Source: an uncultured Bacilli bacterium (lineage in GTDB: Bacteria; Bacillota_I; Bacilli_A; RF39; UBA660). Taken from it: 52,388 nucleotides of DNA. Below, piece by piece: positions 26,190 through 35,818 of this stretch (positions are counted from its first letter, which is position 1; every line of letters starts with the position of its first letter). The translations under genes were made by a program, and so were the position numbers. The stretch covers positions 1 through 52,388 of the forward strand of contig CANQDC010000003.1 of the NCBI GenBank assembly GCA_947591455.1, read 5' to 3'. The notes beneath the pieces were generated by a model. That model worked only from the letters and a program-made list of their open reading frames with translations. It had not been told where the DNA came from and did no database searches.

Positions 26190-27392
26190 TTGGAATTATT
26201 GTCTAATTTATTAAGACCGAAATGTTTAAATGATATTATAGGACAAGACCATTTAATTGGAACAGGAAAAATTTTATCCAATATGGTAAAAAATGGAAAG
26301 ATTTTTTCTTTTATCTTATATGGAAAACCAGGAACAGGAAAAACAAGTATTGCCAATGCCATTGTAACAGAATTACATCGCCCTCATCGCTTTTTAAATG
26401 CAACAATCAACAACAAAAAGGATTTTGATATTGTCATTGAGGAAGCTAAAATGGAAGGCGAAATGATCTTAATTATTGATGAAATTCATCGAATGAATAA
26501 AGATAAACAAGACTTGTTACTCCCTTATATAGAAAGTGGTTTAATTATATTAATTGGTCTTACAACATCAAACCCCTATCACACCATTAATCCAGCAATT
26601 CGCAGTCGAGTTCAAATTTTTGAAGTTCATGAATTAACGAAAAGCGATTTAATCAGAGGCTTAAAAAAAGCTTGTACTCATTTAGAAAATATTCAAATTG
26701 ATGAAGAAAGTTTAGCCCATATTGCTCTCGTCTCTTCTGGGGATTTTAGAAGTGCTATTAATTTATTGGAAGTGTGCTACAATTCTAGTAATGAAGATAA
26801 AAAAGTAGATCTCTCTTTAGTAAAATCAATAAATAGTAAACCCGTGTTTTTTCATGATAAAAACGAAGATGGACATTACGATGTTTTAAGTGCGTTTCAA
26901 AAATCAATTCGGGGTAGTGATGTCGATGCTTCCCTGCATTATTTAGCTAGATTATTAGAAGCTGGTGATTTAGATAGTATCTATAGAAGAATGAGTGTCA
27001 TCGCCTATGAAGATATTGGTCTGGCCAATCCCTCAATCGGTCCCAAAGTAATGGCTGCCATTCATGCTGCTGAATTAGTTGGTCTTCCAGAAGCCGTAAT
27101 TCCTCTTGGAACAGTGATTACAGAAATGGCTTTGTCTCCGAAAAGTAATAGCGCCTATATAGCGATTCAAACAGCTCTTAGTGACATCCGTCGTGGAAGT
27201 ACAGGAAATGTTCCAAATCATATAAAAACAAATAGTACAACCTACAAATATCCTCATGATTATAAAAACGATTGGGTATTACAAGAATATATGCCAAAAG
27301 AATTACAAGGGAAAAAATATTATCAAGCCAAAAATAACAAATATGAGGCAAATATAAATAAATTATATATGGAAATGAAAGGTGAAAAATAA
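26190..27392 (+). CDS. rarA: replication-associated recombination protein A (RarA/MgsA)
   Basis: AAA+ ATPase acting at stalled replication forks. 400 residues. TTG 26190 is the likely start (GGTGAT before it); the GTG at 26181 is in that site. Walker A is GKPGTGKTS, Walker B IIDEIHR, sensor 1 LTTSNP, and the C-terminal clamp-loader-like domain is complete (AYEDIGLANP, NHIKT). In Bacillus rarA (yrvN) follows tcdA; here the two are near but gpsA lies between, convergent to tcdA. Confidence 0.95.
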   Translation: MELLSNLLRPKCLNDIIGQDHLIGTGKILSNMVKNGKIFSFILYGKPGTGKTSIANAIVTELHRPHRFLNATINNKKDFDIVIEEAKMEGEMILIIDEIHRMNKDKQDLLLPYIESGLIILIGLTTSNPYHTINPAIRSRVQIFEVHELTKSDLIRGLKKACTHLENIQIDEESLAHIALVSSGDFRSAINLLEVCYNSSNEDKKVDLSLVKSINSKPVFFHDKNEDGHYDVLSAFQKSIRGSDVDASLHYLARLLEAGDLDSIYRRMSVIAYEDIGLANPSIGPKVMAAIHAAELVGLPEAVIPLGTVITEMALSPKSNSAYIAIQTALSDIRRGSTGNVPNHIKTNSTTYKYPHDYKNDWVLQEYMPKELQGKKYYQAKNNKYEANINKLYMEMKGEK

Positions 27393-27393
27393 A

Positions 27394-28377
27394 ATGAAAA
27401 TAGGAATAATAGGAACCGGTGTATTTAGTACATCTATTGCCCTTTTACTAGCAAACAATAAAGAGAATCAAATTATTTTATGGAGTGAAAATGAAAATTT
27501 AGTAGAAGAATATAAAAAAAATAAGAAACTAAATAGTATTTTTAAAGAGAAAACCGTCCCTAAAAATATTACTGTTACAAATTCTTATGATGAAGCGCTT
27601 GATCAAGTAGAAATCGTTTTTTTAATGACAAGCGTTAATTATTTAGATGATGTTTGTAAAGATATAAAACACAAAATTAATCCTTTAATTCCTGTCTGTA
27701 TAGGTACAAAAGGAATAGCAAATGATAATAAAAAAATGGTACATGAAATCGTCCATAAACATCTAAAAAACAAATTTGCTCTTTTAAGTGGCCCTACTTT
27801 TGCCAATGATGTAGCAAAGTCAGATCCTATTGGTTTTGTTTTAGCTTGCAAAGACAAAAAAACTCGTGAAATTATTCATACAGTATTCTCCTTCCATTCT
27901 GTCTTTATTAAAGACTCAACGGACTTTGCAGGTGTTGCCATTTGTGGATGCATTAAAAACATTTATGCCATTGGTTCAGGAATTTTAAGTGGCCTAGGAT
28001 ACCATGAAAGTACCAATGCTCTTTATTTAACCAAAGTATACGACGAAATAGGAGAAATTTTATATAAATACAAATCTTCTTTAGAAACATTCCATAGCTT
28101 AGCTTGTTTTGGTGATTTACTAGTAACATGTACTTCCAATCAAAGCCGAAATTATACCTATGGAGAAAAATTAGGGAAAAATGGAAGTAAAAAAGCCCTT
28201 GAAAAATATCGCAAGGAAAATACCATTGAAGGAATTTCTACATTAGAAGTTATGCATAAAATAATAAAAAGAAAACACCTAAAATGTCCAATTTTAGATG
28301 TACTATATAAAATAGTCTTCCAAGAAGAAAGTCCAAAAATTTTAATAGAAGAAATAACAAAAATATCGACTAAATAG
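27394..28377 (+). CDS. gpsA: glycerol-3-phosphate dehydrogenase [NAD(P)+]
   Basis: Makes sn-glycerol 3-phosphate for phospholipids. 327 residues. N-terminal dinucleotide fold IGIIGTGVFSTSIA; substrate and active-site motifs LLSGPTFANDVA and CGCIKNIYAIGSG with the catalytic Lys. ATG 27394 overlaps nothing but sits one base after the rarA stop, with AAAGGTG as the site, so the two are co-transcribed. Ends in a terminator shared with the convergent tcdA remnant. Confidence 0.94.
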   Translation: MKIGIIGTGVFSTSIALLLANNKENQIILWSENENLVEEYKKNKKLNSIFKEKTVPKNITVTNSYDEALDQVEIVFLMTSVNYLDDVCKDIKHKINPLIPVCIGTKGIANDNKKMVHEIVHKHLKNKFALLSGPTFANDVAKSDPIGFVLACKDKKTREIIHTVFSFHSVFIKDSTDFAGVAICGCIKNIYAIGSGILSGLGYHESTNALYLTKVYDEIGEILYKYKSSLETFHSLACFGDLLVTCTSNQSRNYTYGEKLGKNGSKKALEKYRKENTIEGISTLEVMHKIIKRKHLKCPILDVLYKIVFQEESPKILIEEITKISTK

Positions 28378-28388
28378 TCGACTTTTTT
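28366..28388. terminator. shared terminator of gpsA and tcdA
   Basis: TCGACT (28366-28371), loop AAAT, AGTCGA (28376-28381), then CTTTTTT. It includes both convergent stop codons. Confidence 0.65.
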
Positions 28389-29053
28389 ATATCCTCTAAT
28401 AAATAATAAGCAATGAGCATTCCAGCCGTTGTAGGAACCAACATAATTGATCCAGGAGTACGCAATCCATTTTTGATTGGAACCTCTCTACTCCAAATGA
28501 CAGGTACTTTTAGAGAAACATGATTCTTTTTACAAATAGAACGCATACTTTTAGCTAAAGGATCATTATACGTTTTATCTAAAGTAGTTATTTGTAATTC
28601 TAAAGGATTCATACGATTTCCTGTCCCCATACAAGAAATGATTTTTATATTTCTTTTTTGCGCTTCTTGAATTAATAAAAATTTTGTTGTAATCGTATCA
28701 CAAGTATCAATAATATAATCATAAGTATCCGAAAATATTTCATGGATATTGGAATCGTTTAAAAACAGTTTTAAAGATTGAATATTTACTTTTGGATTAA
28801 TATCGATACAACGTTTTTTTGCCATTTCTACTTTATATTTACCAATATTTTTTTGACTTGTAATCATTTGGCGATTGAGATTGGTAATATCAATACAATC
28901 ATGATCTACTAAAGTAATATTTTGAAATCCTAAACGTATTAATGCCTCTAAAGCTGATCCCCCTACTCCCCCAATTCCTACAATTAAAATTTTCTTTTTT
29001 TGTAATCTATCAAAAACAGAGTGATCTATAATTTGTAATGTTCATTCAAACAT
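28370..29053 (-). pseudogene. tcdA: tRNA threonylcarbamoyladenosine dehydratase, nonsense mutation at codon 4
   Basis: From ATG 29053, with a perfect GAGGTGA ribosome site, the frame reads M-F-E-stop (TGA 29042-29044) and then continues open for 223 codons: TLQIIDHSVFDRLQKKK, ILIVGIGGVGGSA (nucleotide-binding loop), VDHDCIDITNLNRQ, TCDTITTKFLL and RTPGSIMLVPTTAG. This is the full TcdA (HesA/MoeB/ThiF-family E1-like enzyme that cyclises t6A to ct6A). Family members have Arg-Thr at the TGA position, so a CGA-to-TGA change explains it. No ATG/GTG/TTG start lies between the TGA and the glycine-rich loop; the next ATG (28867) would remove that loop. Either a fresh pseudogene, a sequencing error, or readthrough. 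Located next to 6S RNA as in Bacillus. Confidence 0.85.
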
Positions 29054-29069
29054 AACTTCACCTCAAAAT

Positions 29070-29247
29070 AAAAACCCGAAGGAAAGTCTGTTTGGATAAA
29101 AAACCCGCTCACGCGAGGTGGGCATCACATGAACTGTTTTAGGATCCTAGCAACACTTAATGGGCTAGTCTTCTACACCACAATTCAATTAGATTCCCAA
29201 TAATATCCATAGTCGGTTTTATGTAAAACAAACTATATCCTTCAGGT
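29070..29247 (-). ncRNA. ssrS: 6S RNA
   Basis: Minus-strand RNA of ~180 bases that mimics an open promoter and binds sigma-70 RNA polymerase. A TATAAT (29259-29254) stands 7 bases before the proposed start. The ends pair: CCTGAAGGA (29246-29238) with TCCTTCGGG (29083-29075), followed by AGTTTG/CAAAC, and then TTTTTATTTT as exit. The 3' part has the 6S-like CCTAAAACAGTTCATG ... GCCCACCT segment. It lies between aspS and tcdA (yrvM), as does bsrA in Bacillus, though several genes have come in between. No protein frame crosses it. Confidence 0.85.
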
Positions 29248-29299
29248 ACTATTATTATACCACAAAAATAATCATTTATACAAGCGAATTGTCATTTAA

Positions 29300-30121
29300 C
29301 TATTTTGTTAATTTTCTCTCTAATTGATCATGTTTATCTTGAGTATCTTTTAATAATTCATAACATAGATTATTGCTAGTAAATTCAGGATTATTACGAT
29401 ATTTTTTGATAAATTCAATATTCTCAGTACTAATAGTATAGGCAATAATTCCTATTAAAGAAAAAGCAAAACCAAAACAAGTTCCTCCAATATTTCTTGA
29501 AGAAGTCTCAGGTACCCAAATAAAATCATTTTTATCTATTTCATTTATTTTTATTTCAAAATTTGTCTTATTTTGATTCGTTTCTTGAACATCTTCTAAC
29601 TCTGCTACTTCATAATCCTTTAAATAAGTTGTAAACGAATCCATACTTTCTTGCAATAAAGATACGATTTTTTCTTCACTCATAGCCGAAATGTCATATG
29701 TTTCCAAAGAATAGTTACTATCTTCTAAAATAGAAGATTTGGAAGTTGTAACATAGAGTTTCTTCGTTGATTCTTCTTGATGAGGCTCACAATTATTTTT
29801 ACTATATCCAGCATTTCCACCCCATTTATAATAATTATAACCCTTTTTTTCTTCCGTCACATCGCCATTTCCATCAATCGTTTTTTCGATTTCTTGACAA
29901 GCTTTTATATTGTCACGAATAATTGGATACCCTAAACCAAGAGCTTTATTAGTTAAAAATACAGCTGCTGTGATGGCCGAAAAATAAGCAATCGCCATTT
30001 TAGCTTTCGCTCTTTTATATGCTTTAATTCCAATTTGTTGAACACTTTCATTCGATTCTAATATATTTTTATATTCTTGGATTTTTCTTTGTAATTTTTC
30101 TAATCTTTGCTTTTTATTCAT
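29300..30121 (-). CDS. hypothetical protein with two membrane segments
   Basis: 273 residues. N-terminal charged coiled-coil-like helix (~1-40), first membrane segment (~44-65, AYFSAITAAVFLTNKALGLG), a long hydrophilic region (~70-215) with four or more Cys and an Asn/Lys-rich stretch, second membrane segment (~220-240, FGFAFSLIGIIAYTI), then a charged C-terminal tail. Not recognised as any family. Preceded on its own by a HerA-like ATPase gene, from which a terminator separates it. Function not inferable. Confidence 0.7.
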   Translation of the reverse strand: MNKKQRLEKLQRKIQEYKNILESNESVQQIGIKAYKRAKAKMAIAYFSAITAAVFLTNKALGLGYPIIRDNIKACQEIEKTIDGNGDVTEEKKGYNYYKWGGNAGYSKNNCEPHQEESTKKLYVTTSKSSILEDSNYSLETYDISAMSEEKIVSLLQESMDSFTTYLKDYEVAELEDVQETNQNKTNFEIKINEIDKNDFIWVPETSSRNIGGTCFGFAFSLIGIIAYTISTENIEFIKKYRNNPEFTSNNLCYELLKDTQDKHDQLERKLTK

Positions 30122-30219
30122 AGAATAATATCTCCTTTTTTTCTAAGGGTTTATTATAGCATAAAAATAAGAAATAACAAGCTTTAAGAATAGATGAATA
30201 GTAAAGACTTCGACATGTA

Positions 30220-30244
30220 AAAAAGCCCTTTTAAGAGGCTTTTT
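30220..30244 (-). terminator. intrinsic terminator of the HerA-like gene
   Basis: AAAAAGCC (30244-30237 on the minus strand) pairs with GGCTTTTT (30227-30220), then T. The HerA stop codon lies in the loop. Confidence 0.75.
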
Positions 30245-32000
30245 GTTGTTGTACATTCCATCTCCCTGATACATCACAGTTCGAACTATATGGTAATGGA
30301 TTAGGAAGTTGCAGTTTGATAATCATTGGTATTTTAAAAGCACTACCAAATCCAACACAATTTCCAGGTTGCAAGGTTTTTTGCTTTTCGATTACATCTG
30401 CAGAGATATTTGGAAGCATTTCTTCAATGTATTTAATATCTTTTGGATGGGTCATTTTAAAGATTAAAAAGTTAGAAACTTGGGAAATAACTGTATCAGA
30501 GATTTCAACTGGTCTTTGACTAATAATTCCTAACAAGGTTCCATACTTACGACCTTCTTTAGCAATACGATCAAAAATATTATAACCAAGCAAATAAGTA
30601 TCATTATCATGTTGAATATAACGGTGAGCTTCTTCCAAAAATAAATGAAACGGAATACTTGCTCTTTGTTTTAAATTTTTACAAAAATCAAAGAATAAAC
30701 GAGACATAATTTTTACAATCACTTTAGCATAGGTATCATCAATATCTTCTAAATTAATATTAATAATTTGAGCCTTTTTATTATTTTTTACCACTAAACT
30801 ACTTACATATTTATCTAAAGTAATAAAACCATTGCTTGAAAAATATTTTCCAACTCTTGTATTTAATATTGTACTTAAACGTACCTTTAAAATCATAGCA
30901 TCATTATACAAATTAGAATTATTTTGGAATCCTTCACTAATCATTGTAAACTCAAGAGCTTTGGCAAAATCTGCTAAAGAATAATTATATTCTTTTGGTT
31001 CTTCCATTTCTTCATAAGAATCTTCAATATGTTTTAAAATATATTCCGTAATCAAAACACTTTCACCAAAGTTTCCATTGGAATCAATTTCAAAACACTC
31101 ACTAAAAGTTCTAGTATATCCTAACCCAGCAATTTGACTATCAAAATTAAACTCTTTCGTATGACATACTTCAATTATTTGAAAAACTTCATTTTTCTTA
31201 CGAGCGGTAGTTTGATTACTAAATAAAATAGCAAGTAAAGCCTTAGCAATTAAATGATTTTTATATTTAATTGACTCTTCATTTTCTTGACTAAATATTT
31301 TGGCCAAGCGAATCGTTCTTTCCAAAATAGGTAATTGACTATGATTCGTTGCTTGCAAAAGTAGCGCATAATCATCTAAAACAAGTAAACTAACCGGTAT
31401 TTGTAGAAGAAAATCATCCGCATCAATTGGATTCGTAGTAATAAATTTATAACTATAGTTTGGATTAATTTGACTAATACTACCAAAAGCATTTTTATAT
31501 TCTCCATAAGCATCAAAAACAAATACGTTGGCATTATAAGAAAGCATATTCGGATTACTAAATACATTTTGAACAATTCTTGCTACCCCACAAGATTTCC
31601 CACTACCACTATTTCCAAAGATAGCTAAATGATTAGAGAAAAAATCATTAATATTGGGACAGATATGGAATTTCTTATAAATAGCACTTTCTCCTAAGGT
31701 AAACGCCTTATCACTTTGTGTACCAACTAATTCCATCAATTCTTCGCTATTGATAATACGAATTTTACTTGATAAAAGAGGTTTTCTTATTACACCATTT
31801 ACATACCGATTATTTACATATTCTCCTAAAAAGCGGATTTTTATCTCACTGCTATTAATTTCAGTGATTTCTCCTAAAATTCTTTGATCAGGAGCCTCAA
31901 AAACTACATTTACATTCATTAAGTCAGTAGTTCCGGCATCTCCTCCTAAATTTTCAATGTAAGCAATATTTTCACTAATATATTTAATTTTACCAAACAT
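30231..32000 (-). CDS. HerA-like DNA-pumping ATPase (DUF87)
   Basis: 589 residues from ATG 32000 (AGAGGTG upstream); an upstream in-frame ATG lies before that site. Domain order: N-terminal HAS-barrel (~1-65), then a FtsK/HerA-type ATPase with Walker A GNSGSGKS (129-136), Walker B/catalytic region FHLFLEEAHRYI (~440), and ISQRPVEISDTVISQ, the sensor/arginine-finger part of HerA. In archaea HerA works with the nuclease NurA in end resection; in bacteria it is found with nucleases or SIR2-type effectors in defence. No nuclease gene is beside it here; neighbours are a sigma factor remnant and a two-TM unknown protein. Confidence 0.85.
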   Translation of the reverse strand: MFGKIKYISENIAYIENLGGDAGTTDLMNVNVVFEAPDQRILGEITEINSSEIKIRFLGEYVNNRYVNGVIRKPLLSSKIRIINSEELMELVGTQSDKAFTLGESAIYKKFHICPNINDFFSNHLAIFGNSGSGKSCGVARIVQNVFSNPNMLSYNANVFVFDAYGEYKNAFGSISQINPNYSYKFITTNPIDADDFLLQIPVSLLVLDDYALLLQATNHSQLPILERTIRLAKIFSQENEESIKYKNHLIAKALLAILFSNQTTARKKNEVFQIIEVCHTKEFNFDSQIAGLGYTRTFSECFEIDSNGNFGESVLITEYILKHIEDSYEEMEEPKEYNYSLADFAKALEFTMISEGFQNNSNLYNDAMILKVRLSTILNTRVGKYFSSNGFITLDKYVSSLVVKNNKKAQIININLEDIDDTYAKVIVKIMSRLFFDFCKNLKQRASIPFHLFLEEAHRYIQHDNDTYLLGYNIFDRIAKEGRKYGTLLGIISQRPVEISDTVISQVSNFLIFKMTHPKDIKYIEEMLPNISADVIEKQKTLQPGNCVGFGSAFKIPMIIKLQLPNPLPYSSNCDVSGRWNVQQQKAS

Positions 32001-32069
32001 AGTCAAACACCTCTTTATATTCTTCTTCATTATAACATACAAATTTATCCTTTTCTACCAAAATGTTAT

Positions 32070-32093
32070 AAAAAAAAGAACAAATTTTTGTTC
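32070..32093 (-). terminator. strong terminator at the end of the hisS-to-sigma unit
   Basis: GAACAA (32093-32088 on the minus strand) pairs with TTGTTC (32083-32078) around a four-base loop, followed by eight Ts (32077-32070). First clear terminator downstream of the T-box leader at 42.5 kb. Confidence 0.75.
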
Positions 32094-32097
32094 CCTT

Positions 32098-32930
32098 TTA
32101 ATCATCAAATAAATATTGATTTTGCGCCCTTATTTGAGGTTGTTTTAATTTTTTTAAAGCCTTATGTTCAATCTCTGAAATATAAGATTCACTTACATGA
32201 TAAAGATTAGCTATCTCTCGTAATTTTTTTTCTTGAAACTTACGCATCAGTAATATCTTTTTTTCTTTTTCCGTTAAACAATTTAATCCTTTATTAATAT
32301 AAGAAAATAAATTTTGATAAATAATTTGATTTTCTAAAGAACATTCTTTCTTACTAGTAAGAGAATTATAAGCCATTTCGCAATCATTTTCTAATTCATT
32401 TAAACTAACTGGGTAATCAGAAACTGAAAATAAATCCGAATTGTTTCTTTTGATAATCCAACACTTTGTTCAATTTCTTCAATCGTAGGAAAACGTTGAT
32501 TGAATTGATTCATAAATTGTAAAATCTTTTTAAACTCTTTTTCTTTATTTACGGGAATGCGAATCAATTTGCCCTTTTCAAACAAAGCATTTTCTATTTC
32601 ATTCTTAATACAACAAGTAGCAAAAGTAGAAAATTTATTATTTTTGTTCTCTTGAAAATTATTAACCGCTTTAATAAGACCGATATTTCCTTCCTGAATT
32701 AAATCTATAAACTCTAAGCCTCTATTTCGATAATGCTTGGCAACAGGAATAACCAGTGCCAAATTATGTTTAACCATTAATTGCTTTGCTTCCTCCGCCC
32801 CATCGGCCACTTGTTTCAATAATTTTGTTTCTTCTTCTTCTATAGTTAATAAAGGAATTTGCCGAATCAAATAGAAATATTGATCTGTACTATCAATAAA
32901 ATATAAATCGGGCTCAAATCGATCATTCAT
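32098..32930 (-). pseudogene. sigma-70 family factor split by a frameshift
   Basis: Two frames make one sigma factor. Frame 1 (ATG 32930 to TAA 32400) holds region 1.2 (YLIRQIPLLTIEEEE), region 2 ([24 protein letters not shown]) and region 3 to IRIYFQ. The continuation, YPVSLNELENDCEMAYNSL, is in the -1 frame and runs through region 4 (LREIANLYHVSESYISEIEH) to TAA 32098. PVSLNE is the conserved region 3/4 linker, so the join is certain. Adding one T to the run of four (32427-32430) restores a 277-codon gene. May be a pseudogene, a sequencing error, or a phase-switching site. Last gene of the gatCAB operon, four bases after gatB's end region; a group-2/alternative sigma by sequence. Confidence 0.85.
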
Positions 32931-32933
32931 TTT

Positions 32934-34361
32934 TTATTGTAACCTTTGCTTAAGGATTTCTTTCGTAATAACAGGATTCGCTTTTCCTCGTGTTTCTTTC
33001 ATTACTTGTCCGACAAAATAATCAAATAAATTGTCTTTTCCATTTTTATATTGTTCCACTTGTACAGCATTTTTAGCCAAAATTTCGACAATAATATTCT
33101 CTAATTCTTCACGATTAGAAATTTGCGCCATATCACTACTAATAAATGATTTTGGTTCTTTTTTCTCTTCAACTGCTTTATAAAATATTTCTTTTGCTTG
33201 TTTTGAGGAAATGGTTCCTGCCTCAATAGCATCTACAATTTGTTTTAAATATTCTGGAGTCAGAAAAAATTCACTTAAGCCAATTTCTTCATGATTAATT
33301 TCACCTAATATTTGCGTTGTTAACCAATTACTTGCTTTTTTGGCATCAATTCCTAAATCGATACATTTTTCAAAATAATCGGCATATTCTTTTTCTTTGA
33401 CAATGACACTTGCATCGTAATCACTTAATCCATAATCGGCCATATATTTGTCTTTTCTCTCTAAAGCAAGCATAGGGATATCTTTTTTTATCTCTTCTAA
33501 CCAACTGGCTTCAATCTTAAATTTAGGAATATTGGGATCAACAAAATATTTATAATCAATGGCATCAACTTTACTACGCATCCGTATAGTTGTTCCTGAT
33601 TCTTCATCAAAACGTCTCGTTTCTTGCTCGACTTCATCATATCTTCCTTGCTCTTTTAATTCACTTTGCCGTTTAATTTCATAATTGATTGCATCATAAA
33701 CATTGCCAAAAGAATTAATATTTTTTACTTCCACTCGAGTCCCAAATTCAGTGGCTTCCTTATCCATAATGGAAACATTTACGTCACATCTTATTTGTCC
33801 TTTTTTGGTATCTGCTTCCGAAACACCACAATACTTATAAGCACTTCTCATATGTTCCAAAAAAGCTACCGCTTCTTCAGCACTAGAAAAACAAGGTTCC
33901 GTAACCAACTCCAAAAGAGGAACGCCAGCTCGGTTATAATCAATACAAGATGTATCATAATAATGATCGAGACTAGCCGCATCTTCTTCTAAGTGAATAT
34001 CATGAATTGTTACTGGAATACGCTTTTTATCACATTCAATTTCAATTTTACCATGAACTCCTACAGGAGAAGCCATTTGAGTAATTTGATATCCTTTAGG
34101 TAAATCAGGATAATAATAATTTTTACGATCAAAATATATATATTCAGGTTGCTCGCAATTCAAAACCATACTCATCATTAAGGCATCTCGTACACATTTT
34201 TTATTCACGACAGGAAGAGTTCCTGGAAAAGCCATATCTACCGGACGAACATTATCGTTTGGTATTTCATTATAAGAATTTCGAGCACTAGAGAAAACTT
34301 TAGAATTACTTTTTAATTCGCAGTGCATTTCGAGTCCAATAACCGCTCTATATTTTCCCAT
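32934..34361 (-). CDS. gatB: Asp-tRNA(Asn)/Glu-tRNA(Gln) amidotransferase subunit B
   Basis: Kinase and tRNA-binding subunit of GatCAB. 475 residues: IGLEMHCELKSNSKVFSSA, PDLPKGYQITQ, NRAGVPLLELVTEP, RCDVNVSI, and the C-terminal YqeY-like tail ending in VMKETRGKANPVITKEIL. The ATG overlaps the gatA stop (TAATG), so they are coupled. With asnS present in the same operon, the main job is probably Gln-tRNA formation. Confidence 0.96.
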   Translation of the reverse strand: MGKYRAVIGLEMHCELKSNSKVFSSARNSYNEIPNDNVRPVDMAFPGTLPVVNKKCVRDALMMSMVLNCEQPEYIYFDRKNYYYPDLPKGYQITQMASPVGVHGKIEIECDKKRIPVTIHDIHLEEDAASLDHYYDTSCIDYNRAGVPLLELVTEPCFSSAEEAVAFLEHMRSAYKYCGVSEADTKKGQIRCDVNVSIMDKEATEFGTRVEVKNINSFGNVYDAINYEIKRQSELKEQGRYDEVEQETRRFDEESGTTIRMRSKVDAIDYKYFVDPNIPKFKIEASWLEEIKKDIPMLALERKDKYMADYGLSDYDASVIVKEKEYADYFEKCIDLGIDAKKASNWLTTQILGEINHEEIGLSEFFLTPEYLKQIVDAIEAGTISSKQAKEIFYKAVEEKKEPKSFISSDMAQISNREELENIIVEILAKNAVQVEQYKNGKDNLFDYFVGQVMKETRGKANPVITKEILKQRLQ

Positions 34362-35818
34362 TAGTTCACTTCCTTTGCAATTTGATTTTTATAATTCATT
34401 TGAGATTCAATGGCATAAGCAATATTTAAAACATTGGCATCATCATAAACATTCCCGGTAATATTTAAAGCCACTGGTAAGCCATTTATAAAGCCATCCG
34501 GTATCGTAATAGAAGGAAACCCTCCAAAATTACCAATTTGCATATGTTCTTCTAAAACAGCAGTATCTTTCGTTAAGATATCTTTTGAACCATCTAGGTG
34601 TTTGGCAGGACCACTACCAACCGGTAAAATAACCGCATCATAAGTTTCATATAACTTTTTCCAAGTATCGACAAGTAAACGTCTAACTCTTTGGGCATTT
34701 TTAAAATATCTTTCTTGATTTTCTTTTTGTAAAATATAAGACCCAATAACAAAACGTCGTTTAATTAAAGGAGAAAAACCATGCGTACGATGATCCATCA
34801 TAACTTCGTTGATACTAGATCCATTCCCCCGTGGTCCAAAAATAATCCCGGTTAAATTGGACAGATTGCTAGTTGCTTCCGCACAAGAAATAGCCACATA
34901 CACACTAGGTTCCGCATCTAAAAGCTTTTTATCAACGCTTACTTCTTCAACAAGAATGCCTAACTTTTTAATATTTTCTAAGACATTCATAAAGTTTTCT
35001 AAATGTAATTTTAATTCTTCTGAAGGATTTTCATAATTTTTAATATCACAAATTTCTTTGATATAACATAATTTTTTCCCTTTTACATTGCCCGTTAAAG
35101 ATTCTAACAAATGAATATCACTAGAATCCCAACTGGTCATGTCATTTTTATCGATTCCTTTCATCGCATCAACGACAATGGCGGCATCTCGAACATTTCT
35201 CGAAAACACGCCGCAATGATCTAAACTAGAAGCAAATGGAAATAAGCCATATCGAGAAATCATACCATAAGTTGGTTTATAGCCGACGATTCCACAATAA
35301 GCCGCTGGTTTCCGAATCGAATCCCCCGTATCACTTCCTAAAGCATAAGGATAAACACCACTGGCAACAGCACAAGCACTACCAGCACTTGATCCTGCAC
35401 AACTCCGTGATAAATCCCAAGGATTTTTGACAGCACCGGTATGTCCCGTAGTTCCGGTACCACCCATACCAAATTCATCCATAACAGTTTTATTAACTGG
35501 AACGGCTCCCGCTTGATATAAATTTTCGACTGCAGTTGCATTAAAGAAAGGGACATAATCTTTTAGCGTATTAGAAGAACCCGTTGACAATATATCTTTC
35601 GTAGAATAATTATCTTTAATTCCAAAAGGAATACCAGATAATAAATTATCAGTAACATTAGTGCCTTTCGCATCATCTAAAATAGTTACAAAAGCATTAC
35701 ACTTTTCTTGAACTTCATGAGTCTTTTCTAACGCTTCTTTTACTAAATCTTCACTTGTTACTGTACCATTTACTAAATCCTCATGTAACTCTTCAATGGT
35801 TTTATACATAAAATTCAT
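34361..35818 (-). CDS. gatA: Asp-tRNA(Asn)/Glu-tRNA(Gln) amidotransferase subunit A
   Basis: Glutaminase subunit. 485 residues with the Ser-cisSer-Lys triad: Lys in IPFGIKDNYS, cis-Ser in CAGSSAGSACAV, nucleophile Ser in GSDTGDSIRKPA. The usual TGGS is TGDS and GSSGGS is GSSAGS here; Mollicutes-type sequences share such changes. ATG 35818 overlaps gatC's TGA (ATGA) with AAAGGTGG upstream; ATG 35809 is a possible alternative. Confidence 0.95.
   Translation of the reverse strand: MNFMYKTIEELHEDLVNGTVTSEDLVKEALEKTHEVQEKCNAFVTILDDAKGTNVTDNLLSGIPFGIKDNYSTKDILSTGSSNTLKDYVPFFNATAVENLYQAGAVPVNKTVMDEFGMGGTGTTGHTGAVKNPWDLSRSCAGSSAGSACAVASGVYPYALGSDTGDSIRKPAAYCGIVGYKPTYGMISRYGLFPFASSLDHCGVFSRNVRDAAIVVDAMKGIDKNDMTSWDSSDIHLLESLTGNVKGKKLCYIKEICDIKNYENPSEELKLHLENFMNVLENIKKLGILVEEVSVDKKLLDAEPSVYVAISCAEATSNLSNLTGIIFGPRGNGSSINEVMMDHRTHGFSPLIKRRFVIGSYILQKENQERYFKNAQRVRRLLVDTWKKLYETYDAVILPVGSGPAKHLDGSKDILTKDTAVLEEHMQIGNFGGFPSITIPDGFINGLPVALNITGNVYDDANVLNIAYAIESQMNYKNQIAKEVN

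Noticed and set aside
32427-32430. Programmed -1 frameshift in the sigma factor gene
   Set aside because: No X-XXY-YYZ slippery heptamer in the right phase and no clear downstream stimulator; a simple deletion in the T run explains it.
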